Positions 1 through 6,046 of a stretch of 6,754 nt of DNA are shown piece after piece; position 1 is the first letter of the stretch; every line of letters starts with the position of its first letter. The DNA lies in the NCBI GenBank assembly GCA_019307165.1, contig JAFDKD010000429.1:1-6754 (forward strand). Direction: 5' to 3'. Source of the stretch: Deltaproteobacteria bacterium. GTDB lineage: Bacteria; Desulfobacterota; DSM-4660; Desulfatiglandales; Desulfatiglandaceae. The notes under the pieces are model-generated. The model made no database searches. It saw only the letters and a list, made by a program, of their open reading frames with translations, and was not told the DNA's origin. A program made the position numbers and the translations under genes.

Positions 1-1
1 G

Positions 2-241
2 GGGCTGACCCCGGGGGACGTGGACTTGATTACATGGCTCCGTCATTACGGCATTCCTGTGTTGCCCGTATTGACGAAGACGGACAAACTCTCCCGCCAG
101 AAAACCCTCAAACAGGCCCGGCAGGTTGAGCGTGACCTGGAATCCATTTATCCGGCCGCGCCCCAACTCTTTTCAGCAAAAACGAGAGCCGGCCGGGACC
201 CGATATGGAAAAAGATCGCGGCGGCGGCAGAGGCAAGGTAA
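2..241 (+). CDS. engB: EngB (YihA/YsxC) ribosome-biogenesis GTPase, C-terminal fragment
   Basis: This is the last 79 residues of an EngB-type TRAFAC GTPase; the start lies left of the window. EngB proteins help assemble the large ribosomal subunit in the cytoplasm. Visible in the fragment: LTPGDVDLITWL, the family's segment after the G3 region; the G4 guanine-specificity motif TKTDKL (TKTD at fragment residues 25-28) preceded by the hydrophobic strand IPVLPVL; and the G5 motif SAK (58-60) in the context LFSAKTRAGRD. A short basic/alanine-rich helix ends in a TAA stop. The first GTG at position 20 is internal, because the frame is open to the edge and the residues before it also match the family. 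It converges on the NtrX-like regulator across a 102-base gap. Loss of the N-terminal part is only an effect of the window edge. Identification as EngB rather than another small GTPase rests on the spacing of G4 and G5 and the short C-terminus. Confidence 0.87.
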   Translation, partial: GLTPGDVDLITWLRHYGIPVLPVLTKTDKLSRQKTLKQARQVERDLESIYPAAPQLFSAKTRAGRDPIWKKIAAAAEAR

Positions 242-343
242 CATAAATTCAGTGAGACTCCTTGTGGGTCGAATATCCCGCAATACGGAAGACGACCAGG
301 TTTTGCAGATGGAATAAAATCAAGACTGCGCGGGGGCCGCCCT

Positions 344-1714
344 TCACTTCGACCGAAAGCCCTCCAGCCCATAGAACTTGATTTTCTTGTGAAGGTTACT
401 TCGTTCAACGCCCATGGACTCAGCCGCCTGAGATACGTTCCCACCGCACTCCTCGAGTTTTTTCCGAATATAGGCCATTTCAAACTCGTTTCTGGCCTCT
501 TTCAGGGTATTGGCCAGGATGGCGCCCCCCCACGCATCTTTTGCGTCCGGTGACTCGTTGATGGGCGATGGGATATGCTTGGTTTCAATGCGGTTTCCCT
601 GCGTCATAATCATGAGCCGCTCCACCAAATTCTTCAATTCGCGAACATTTCCCGGCCAGTCATAGTTTCGGAATATTTCCATGGCCTCCGGCGTGACGGT
701 CTTGGGCTTTAAATTCGTATCCCTCAAACACTCATCGATGAATTCGCTTACCAGTTCCGGAATATCCTCAACCCGCTCCCTCAGGGGCGGAACCCGCATG
801 GGAATGACATTCAGTCGGAAAAAAAGGTCCTCCCTGAAGGTCCCGCGCTCGATTTCGGCCTCCAGGTCCTTATTGGTAGCGGCCAGCACCCGGACATCCA
901 CCTCAATGGTCCGTGTCCCTCCGACCCGATCGAATTTCTGTTCCTGAAGTATTCTGAGAGTTTTGGACTGGGCCTTCAAACTCATGTCCGCAATTTCGTC
1001 GAGAAATATGGTCCCTTCGTGGGCCTGATCGAATTTGCCCTTTTTCATGGTGGTCGCCCCGGTGAAGGCGCCTTTTTCGTGTCCGAACAACTCGCTTTCG
1101 ATAAGGTCTTCGGGAATCGCCGCGCAGTTCACTTCCACAATGGGCTTGTTGCTTCGCTTGCTGAGGCGGTGGATGGTGTGGGCAACCAATTCTTTTCCAG
1201 TGCCGTTTTCTCCCACGATCAGGACCCAGGCGTTGGTGGGGGCTACGACCCTGATCTGCTCCTTGAGTTCGCCGATCGCCTCGCTATGACCCGTAATCCG
1301 ATATTTTTGTCGTTCCTTCTCTTTGAGGAGGCTGACTTCCTCCTCCAGTCGGTAATGGTCCAGGGCGTTCCTCACGGCCAGAAGAAGCTTCTCAAGAGAC
1401 AGGGGCTTCTCAATAAAGTCGTAGGCCCCAAGCTTGGTCGCTTTTACCGCCGTCTCGATCGTGCCGTGCCCGGACATCATCATCACCTGGACGTTGGGGT
1501 AGATTTCCTTGATCTTCACAAGGACTTCCAGCCCGTCCATCCCGGGCATCCAAATGTCCAACAGGACGAGGTCGGGAATAACCTCCCCTATCTTTTCCAG
1601 GGCCTCAGCGCCGTCCGACGCACCGGCCACGTCGAACCCCTCATCCCTGAGTACGCCTTCCAGGGTCTGAATAATGCTGGCCTCGTCATCGACTATGAGA
1701 ATGGTTCTGGCCAT
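344..1714 (-). CDS. NtrX-like sigma-54-dependent response regulator (REC-AAA+-Fis HTH)
   Basis: A 456-residue NtrC-family activator. Once phosphorylated by a histidine kinase it would form an AAA+ ring, hydrolyse ATP and remodel sigma-54 RNA polymerase at distant enhancer-bound promoters. Domains in order, counted from the ATG at 1714: receiver domain (about 1-118) with the acidic pair D9/D10, phospho-acceptor D53 (LLDIWMP) and EKP at 102-104; a linker helix; the AAA+ domain with Walker A GENGTGKE (168-175), the sigma-54 contact loop GAFTGA (215-220), Walker B GTIFLDEI (234-241), the arginine-finger segment FREDLFFRL (294-302) and WPGNVREL (353-360); and a Fis-type helix-turn-helix near 425-450 ending LHKKIKFYGL. 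That C-terminal signature resembles NtrX more than NtrC. A GTG at 1723 is also in frame, but the ATG is preferred because GAGGTG lies 6 bases before it. No partner kinase is in the window; its upstream neighbour is lpxB, across a repeat-filled leader. All catalytic motifs are intact. Confidence 0.92.
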   Translation of the reverse strand: MARTILIVDDEASIIQTLEGVLRDEGFDVAGASDGAEALEKIGEVIPDLVLLDIWMPGMDGLEVLVKIKEIYPNVQVMMMSGHGTIETAVKATKLGAYDFIEKPLSLEKLLLAVRNALDHYRLEEEVSLLKEKERQKYRITGHSEAIGELKEQIRVVAPTNAWVLIVGENGTGKELVAHTIHRLSKRSNKPIVEVNCAAIPEDLIESELFGHEKGAFTGATTMKKGKFDQAHEGTIFLDEIADMSLKAQSKTLRILQEQKFDRVGGTRTIEVDVRVLAATNKDLEAEIERGTFREDLFFRLNVIPMRVPPLRERVEDIPELVSEFIDECLRDTNLKPKTVTPEAMEIFRNYDWPGNVRELKNLVERLMIMTQGNRIETKHIPSPINESPDAKDAWGGAILANTLKEARNEFEMAYIRKKLEECGGNVSQAAESMGVERSNLHKKIKFYGLEGFRSK

Positions 1715-1720
1715 GGCACG

Positions 1721-1726
1721 CACCTC
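1721..1726 (-). promoter_or_regulatory. Ribosome binding site that decides the start of the NtrX-like gene
   Basis: GAGGTG on the minus strand, 6 bases before the ATG at 1714. It overlaps the alternative GTG start at 1723, which is therefore unlikely to be used. Confidence 0.65.
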
Positions 1727-1730
1727 GATT

Positions 1731-1847
1731 AAAAAGACAGGTTAAGGTTAAGAAGATAGGTTAAGGTTAAGGCTGAGGTTAAGAAGACAGGTTGAGGCTG
1801 AGGCTAAGGTTAAGAAAATAGGTTAAGGCCGAGGCTAAGGTTGAGGG
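1731..1847. repeat. 31-base tandem repeat built from AGGTTA-type hexamers
   Basis: Seen directly: the + strand is almost entirely hexamers of the form AGGYYR (AGGTTA, AGGTTG, AGGCTG, AGGCTA, AGGCCG), interrupted at fixed intervals by a purine spacer of the type AAGAAGAT/AAGAAGAC/AAGAAAAT. The spacers start at 1750, 1781 and 1812, an exact period of 31 bases, so there are three full units (1750-1842). A shortened unit with the AAAAAGAC spacer at 1731 is two hexamers shorter, and a decayed start of a further unit follows at 1843. The array is non-coding and fills the leader between lpxB and the NtrX-like gene, ending a few bases before its ribosome binding site. In the mRNA sense (minus strand) it is pyrimidine-rich (TTAACC, CTCAGCC). 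The unit and hexamer periods imply growth or loss by slippage. Confidence 0.9.
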
Positions 1848-1880
1848 ACAAGCAAAACCCCCTTCTTTACCTTTTCTCGA

Positions 1881-1938
1881 CCTAAACCTTAACCTCAACC
1901 TGGCGAAGCCGCCCTGGACCTTAACCTGGCGGAGCCGG
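1881..1938. repeat. Inverted companion of the hexamer array, with two AACCTGGCGRAGCC copies
   Basis: The + strand here carries the reverse-complement hexamers (CCTTAACCTCAACC) facing the array at 1731-1847, so the two can pair with a loop of roughly 30 bases. Two near-identical 14-mers, AACCTGGCGAAGCC (1897-1910) and AACCTGGCGGAGCC (1923-1936), lie 26 bases apart. CCTGGACCTTAACCTG at 1913-1928 is the exact reverse complement of 6681-6696, and the first 14-mer is the exact reverse complement of 6647-6660 and 6667-6680. The block runs into the 3' end of lpxB and contains its stop codon. Confidence 0.82.
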
Positions 1939-3207
1939 TTTTCGCCCCAGCATGTCCAGAGCGATTCGGGCGGTGCGCAGGGTTGCACCCCCTTCCCCCA
2001 GATCCCGCCGTATTTCGTTCAAGTCCCCTACCATCGCCTCTCTCGACTTGGAGTCATCCAACAGGCGGAAGACTTCTTCTGAAAGCCGCTCAGAAGTCAC
2101 CTCGTCCTGAATCAATTCCCGGACCACCTCTTTCCCGCCAACCAGATTCACCAAACTGATATAGGGGACCTTGACAACGCGCTTCGCCACCCAATATGAC
2201 AGAGGTGAAGCACGGTAGACCACGACCATGGGCACACCCATAATGGCTGTTTCGAGGGTGGCTGTGCCCGAAGTCACCATGGCGGCACTGCACACGCTCA
2301 GGGCCTTATAGGTGTCTCCCGGTACGATGGCGATTTCCACTGAAGTCTTTTCGATATAGGGCGTCACCAGTTTGCGGTCAATGGTTTCGGCCAAAGGGAG
2401 AACGCATGCCAGGTTCGGAACCTTTGTTTTCAACAACTCCGCGCTTTCGACCATCACAGGCAGCAGATTGCAGATTTCTTCCTTGCGGCTTCCGGGCAAC
2501 AGGCCGATAATTGTTCGCTTCTCCCGGATCCCAAGTTCAACCGTCATCGTCGCCTTATCCGCAACCGGGAGAGGCGTATCCATGAGCGGATGTCCCACGT
2601 AATCGACGGCCAGATCGGTCGAACGGAAGAATTGTTTTTCAAAAGGCAGGATGACGGCCAACCGGTCAACGCGGCGGGCGATTTTCTTTACGCGATTGCG
2701 TCGCCACGCCCACACCTGAGGGCTGATGTAATATAGGACCGGTATGCCGAGACGCCTGGCATGCCGGGCCAAATGGAGATTGAAGCCGGGGTAGTCGATT
2801 AATATGAGAAGACGGGGGCGATCACTCTTGAGAAGCGCCTTGAGTCGTCTCAAGGCCTTTCTGATCGTCCCGGATTTGGAAATGATCTCGGTAAGCCCGA
2901 CAACGGCCATTTCAGCGGATGAAAAAAAGATCCGAACCCCGGCCCGTTCCATTTTTTTCCCGCCGATCCCGCAAAAATTCACATCCGGGGCCAGTCCGTT
3001 GACGGTCCGCACGAGCATCGAGCCGTAAAGATCGGCCGATGCCTCGCCCGCCACGATAATGACCTGCGCGGATTCCCCGTCCTTGGAATCGCCGTATGCC
3101 TGCATAGTCCTTTGCCCGGTATCCGGCTGCATGTATCCCTGATCAACCATCAAGGCACCATCTGCTTTGTTGCCTTTGATCGCTCCTCCCTGCGACGTAT
3201 TATTCAT
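1921..3207 (-). CDS. lpxB: Lipid-A-disaccharide synthase LpxB
   Basis: A GT19 glycosyltransferase that condenses UDP-2,3-diacylglucosamine with lipid X, releasing UDP, to form the beta-1,6 disaccharide of lipid A at the inner face of the cytoplasmic membrane. Visible in order (428-residue numbering): IIVAGEASADLYG (50-62), GIGGKKMERAGV (80-91), LIDYPGFN (136-143), YYISPQVWAWRRNRVKKI (159-176), YVGHPLMD (203-210), LLPGSRKEEI (237-245) and VTSGTATLETA (311-321), all characteristic of LpxB. The conserved fold begins near residue 48, so this reading carries a hydrophilic extension of about 45 residues; in-frame ATGs at 3132 and 3105 would give more usual lengths (403 and 394). Shine-Dalgarno support is mediocre for every candidate (GAGG 3 bases before 3207, AGGG 4 bases before 3132, AAGGA 2 bases before 3105), so the start is uncertain. 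The last residues (PAPPG) and the TAA stop lie in a repeat element. It follows the broken oxidoreductase after 143 bases. Confidence 0.94.
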   Translation of the reverse strand: MNNTSQGGAIKGNKADGALMVDQGYMQPDTGQRTMQAYGDSKDGESAQVIIVAGEASADLYGSMLVRTVNGLAPDVNFCGIGGKKMERAGVRIFFSSAEMAVVGLTEIISKSGTIRKALRRLKALLKSDRPRLLILIDYPGFNLHLARHARRLGIPVLYYISPQVWAWRRNRVKKIARRVDRLAVILPFEKQFFRSTDLAVDYVGHPLMDTPLPVADKATMTVELGIREKRTIIGLLPGSRKEEICNLLPVMVESAELLKTKVPNLACVLPLAETIDRKLVTPYIEKTSVEIAIVPGDTYKALSVCSAAMVTSGTATLETAIMGVPMVVVYRASPLSYWVAKRVVKVPYISLVNLVGGKEVVRELIQDEVTSERLSEEVFRLLDDSKSREAMVGDLNEIRRDLGEGGATLRTARIALDMLGRKPAPPG

Positions 3208-3350
3208 ACGCCTCAGTCGTCGCTCCTCGGCGCCTCACATCTGGCACCTTGCTGGTGATCAGGAATGGTCCCAATCCCCCGTCATGAAAAGGCCCAATTA
3301 TAATTAGACGGTGGATTTGTAATGTATGCGGCTCAGGTTGGAAGACGCTG

Positions 3351-4293
3351 TCAGGAACGTCGTTGCTCAAGTTCCCGGACACTGTCGAAGTCCTGGAATT
3401 TCCTGCTGCCCGTCTCGATCTGGTGGATGATGCCAAGCGCTACGTCGAGGGCCCTGCGCCCGTCCCTCCCCGTGACAACGGGATCCGTTCCGTTTATTAC
3501 CGACGTTACAAATGCGGATATCTGGTCGGCGAGGGGGTCGCTGTTCGGAAAACCTGTTTTTTGTGTGGTGAGTTGCGGAAACCCTTCAGGGTCTTTCATC
3601 TGAGTATCCAACCGGATAACGCTGATTTCCCGCTTAAAGCAGTTCACGGACAAATAGGCGTCACGTTGAAACACCCGGATCTTTCTCAGGGTCTTGTTGG
3701 ACACCCGACTCGCCGTAAGATTGGCCACCGTGCCGTTTTGAAAAATGATCCTCGCGTTGGCAATATCCGTCTTATCCGTAACCACCGACATGCCCGTCGC
3801 ATGGACTTCTTTCACCTCCGATTGAACGATATGGAGGAAGATATCCAGGTCATGGATCATCAGGTCCAGGACCACATCCACATCGGTCCCGCGAGGCGTA
3901 AATTGATTCATGCGGTGCGACTCTACGAAGATAGGCTCGGTGAGGAGGGATTCCATTCGAACGACAGCCGGATTAAACCGTTCGACAAGCCCAACCTGAA
4001 GGACCAGATTCCCTTTAAGCGCCAGTTGGATCAGGGTATCGGCCGGCCCTGGCAACCTCAAAATGCTTCTCCGTAGGCACGGCAAGGCTGAGCGCCTCGA
4101 CGTGCTTCAATAGGTCCGCATGTGTCCCGTAGGACGCCACCCCATAGCGCTCGGAGATCTCGTTTAATCGATGTGGATCGGTGTCCACCACACCCACAAG
4201 TTCTACGTTGGGAAGGGCCATGTACTTCTGCACATGGTATTCTCCCAGGTGGCCGACGCCGACGACACCCACACGAAGTCTTTCCTGTTTCAC
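3351..4293 (-). pseudogene. Gfo/Idh/MocA-family NAD(P)-dependent oxidoreductase, disrupted by an internal deletion and frameshift
   Basis: The reading frame is split in two. The N-terminal part starts at GTG 4293 (GGAG 7 bases upstream) and shows the Rossmann motif GVVGVGHLGEYH followed by VELVGVVDTDP and LSLAVPTEKHFEVAR. After about position 4048 it runs into ten unrelated residues and stops at 4015. The family sequence resumes in another frame at about 4046 (ADTLIQLALKGNLVLQVG) and continues through ERFNPAV, the DLMIHDLDIF motif and a conserved C-terminus (PLADQISAF, GRDGRRALDVALGI) to 3351. The stretch joining the two, about 20 residues in the family and including the EKP motif with its catalytic lysine, is absent from all frames. 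So bases are missing and not merely one base misread. The two conserved parts add up to about 312 residues. Its place between lpxI and lpxB suggests a sugar-nucleotide dehydrogenase for lipid A (perhaps GnnA-like); that is inference. Good conservation on both sides implies a recent event or a sequence error. Confidence 0.85.
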
Positions 4294-4305
4294 TATTATT
4301 CTCCG

Positions 4306-4329
4306 TCAGGACGTCCTATATCGTCCTGA
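4306..4329. promoter_or_regulatory. Perfect inverted repeat in the leader of the broken oxidoreductase gene
   Basis: TCAGGACG (4306-4313) and CGTCCTGA (4322-4329) form a perfect 8-base inverted repeat around an 8-base spacer; AGGACGTCCT at 4308-4317 is itself a palindrome. It lies 2 bases upstream of the GGAG ribosome binding site (4301-4304) of the GTG start at 4293. In the direction of transcription the T-rich tract precedes rather than follows the hairpin, so it is not a classical terminator for the lpx genes; read on the + strand it is followed by TAAAAAGGAAAAA. It may be an operator or a leader hairpin; the function is not shown by the sequence. Confidence 0.5.
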
Positions 4330-4394
4330 TAAAAAGGAAAAATGACTAAAGTGATCTAAAACAACTTAACGCTTACTACTTCAGTCCAAGTTCC

Positions 4395-5240
4395 TCAGAC
4401 AAACCTGACCTTGCCGTTTTCGTCCTCCGCACAACCCACAATGGCGATGCCGGCCCTGTCCGCATGAGCGATCATTTCCGCCTTGTCGAACATAAGGGTT
4501 TTTTCCGATTCGAGCGCCAGTACGGACGCCTTGACTTCCTGCATGAGCCGAATTGTCTCCAGGCCTACGGAAGGCACGTCGAACCGGAGGTCCTGATGCG
4601 GCTTGCTGACCTTGATCACCACGGCCTTCTCTTCAGCCAGCCGCCCCCCCCTGCGGATCGTCTCATCAGTCCCCTCGATCGCCTCCAGGGCAAGGACGGT
4701 CTTTTGCTTTACCACCACGCACTGGCCGATGTCCAGCCGCCCCAGTTCCTTGGCCACCATCCAGCCGAAACGAATGTCCTCAGTCTCCGCTTTGCGAGGC
4801 CGCTTCCGGGTAAGGCAGCCCGCTGATGCAAGCAAGTCCGGAAGATACGTGGTGGAACTGACGATATCGATGCCCTCTTTGGCGAATTCCGCTGCCAGCG
4901 TCGTTAGAATTTCGTCGTCATGAAAAGCAACCAGCTTTGCCATAATGCCGAGGCCCTTCAGGTCCGGCATCACCCCTTCGAATAGGCGGCGTTTTCGGAT
5001 GGTGCCGGCCATAACCGCCCGGGACACGCCCGCCCCCTTGAGGGCCTTGATGAGATGCCCCAACTGGCCAAGCTTTATCCAGACGATCTCGTCAACGCAG
5101 TCGGAAAGAGAAGGGTCCGTCTCGCCCCGATGGGCCACGGCCACGACGCGGAATCCCTGCCGTTTTGCCGAATCCGCCACGAGTCCCGGAAACTGCCCCC
5201 CGCCCGCGATGATGCCTAGCGTGCCTTTGCCCTCTGCCAT
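4395..5240 (-). CDS. lpxI: UDP-2,3-diacylglucosamine pyrophosphatase LpxI (DUF1009)
   Basis: LpxI hydrolyses UDP-2,3-diacylglucosamine to lipid X and UMP, the step done by the unrelated LpxH in E. coli, and acts in the cytoplasm at the membrane surface. The 281 residues match the usual family length. Seen: N-terminal glycine-rich LGIIAGGGQFPGLVADSAKRQG (8-29); GHLIKALKGAGVSRAVMAGTI (61-81); FHDDEIL (106-112), a likely acidic metal site; the conserved AIEGTDETIRRGG (187-199); and LRFDVPSVG (218-226), in which D221 corresponds to the catalytic aspartate (D225) of the Caulobacter enzyme. It starts 17 bases after the lpxA stop, which points to co-transcription; a GGAAG lies just before the ATG. 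It is followed by a 101-base gap before the broken oxidoreductase. The lpxA-lpxI-lpxB order is a recognised context for LpxI. No LpxH-like gene is in the window. Confidence 0.93.
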   Translation of the reverse strand: MAEGKGTLGIIAGGGQFPGLVADSAKRQGFRVVAVAHRGETDPSLSDCVDEIVWIKLGQLGHLIKALKGAGVSRAVMAGTIRKRRLFEGVMPDLKGLGIMAKLVAFHDDEILTTLAAEFAKEGIDIVSSTTYLPDLLASAGCLTRKRPRKAETEDIRFGWMVAKELGRLDIGQCVVVKQKTVLALEAIEGTDETIRRGGRLAEEKAVVIKVSKPHQDLRFDVPSVGLETIRLMQEVKASVLALESEKTLMFDKAEMIAHADRAGIAIVGCAEDENGKVRFV

Positions 5241-5257
5241 GAATCTTCCGACCGCTC

Positions 5258-6034
5258 CTATGCCCGGAGAACCCCCCGATTGGAGTCCTTGAGAAAGCGA
5301 AGCAGAACCTCCAGTTCTGGAAATGGCGCCATTTGTTTTTCTACCTGGGCGATCCCCTCGATTAACCGCCTGTTCTCGCGCCAGATGATCCTGTAGGCCC
5401 GCTTGAGACCGTCTATGGTTTCCTGTGAAAACCCTCTGCGGACGAGTCCCTTCTGGTTGACCCCGTAAAGCCTCGCGCGGGGGCCCGAGGCCATCATGTA
5501 GGGCGGCAGATCCAGCGAAATACCCGAATTCCCGCTCAGAAAGGCGTGAGTGCCGATCCGCGCGAACTGATGAACCGCCGTGATGCCCCCAAGCATGGCA
5601 TAATCGTCAATACGGCAATGGCCGGCAAGATTGGTCACATTGGTCAATATGATGTCGTTTCCCAGGACGCAATCGTGGGCCACGTGTGCATAGGCCATCA
5701 GGTAGTTGCGGTCCCCCAGCACGGTCTCACCGTTTTCTTTGGTCGTGGCCCTGTTGATGGTGACATATTCCCTGATGGTGTTCTCATTGCCCATAATCAG
5801 CCGGGTCTCTTCCCCCTCGTATCCGATGTCCTGGGGGGGCGTTCCCAGGCAGGCAAAGGGATGGATGCGATTGCGCTCGCCGATTTGCGTATGTTCGTCG
5901 ATCACCACATGGCTTCCGATGCGCGTTTCGCTCCCGATAACCACGTGACGACTGACTGTGCTGTACGCGCCGATTGCAACATCCTCCCCAAGTTCGGCCT
6001 TCGGGCTGATCACGGCTGTTGGGTGAATTTCCAT
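5258..6034 (-). CDS. lpxA: Acyl-ACP:UDP-N-acetylglucosamine O-acyltransferase LpxA
   Basis: LpxA transfers a 3-hydroxyacyl chain from ACP to position 3 of UDP-GlcNAc, the first step of lipid A synthesis, as a cytoplasmic trimer. The 258 residues are typical. The N-terminal two thirds is a left-handed beta-helix of imperfect hexapeptides (VAIGAY, VVIGSE, TRIGSH, TQIGER and so on). The catalytic segment is AYAHVAHDC with H120 at the place of E. coli H125 and H117 at that of H122; LAGHC (136-140) and AVHQF (153-157) are also kept, followed by PPYMMASG and the alpha-helical C-terminus (KGLVRRGFS...AYRIIW). By ungapped alignment the acyl-length ruler position (E. coli G173) is G168, which would allow a long chain, while E. 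coli K76 is replaced by G71 and N138 by V133. The start matches the canonical MEIHPTAVI but has a weak ribosome binding site. It begins 12 bases after the fabZ stop, so translation is probably coupled. Confidence 0.95.
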   Translation of the reverse strand: MEIHPTAVISPKAELGEDVAIGAYSTVSRHVVIGSETRIGSHVVIDEHTQIGERNRIHPFACLGTPPQDIGYEGEETRLIMGNENTIREYVTINRATTKENGETVLGDRNYLMAYAHVAHDCVLGNDIILTNVTNLAGHCRIDDYAMLGGITAVHQFARIGTHAFLSGNSGISLDLPPYMMASGPRARLYGVNQKGLVRRGFSQETIDGLKRAYRIIWRENRRLIEGIAQVEKQMAPFPELEVLLRFLKDSNRGVLRA

Positions 6035-6046
6035 TATGGTTACTTT

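Noticed and set aside
242..343. Shared terminator between engB and the NtrX-like gene
   Set aside because: Only a 4-base stem (GCGG-CCC-CCGC) and other weak pairings were found, none followed directly by a T tract.
1019..1732. Long open frame on the + strand opposite the NtrX-like gene
   Set aside because: It is the complement of a gene whose domains are intact from end to end; its translation has no recognisable family pattern.
1731..1847. CRISPR array, because of a regular 31-base period
   Set aside because: Units abut directly with no unique spacers, and each unit is itself made of hexamers; no cas genes are present.
3241..3256. TGGCACCTTGC on the + strand, resembling a sigma-54 promoter
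   Set aside because: The GG and GC elements are only 6 bases apart instead of 10, and no gene on that strand would be served.
3297..3302. TATAAT on the minus strand upstream of lpxB, a possible -10 box
   Set aside because: No acceptable -35 hexamer lies 16-18 bases upstream (ACATTA, CATTAC and TACATT are poor), and the AATTATAATT context is a simple AT palindrome.
3363..4076. Long open frame on the + strand opposite the oxidoreductase
   Set aside because: It mirrors the conserved C-terminal part of the oxidoreductase on the other strand and shows no protein-like motifs of its own.
3351..4293. Programmed ribosomal frameshift joining the two halves of the oxidoreductase
   Set aside because: No in-frame slippery heptamer at the junction, and about 20 family residues including EKP are absent from every frame, which frameshifting cannot restore.
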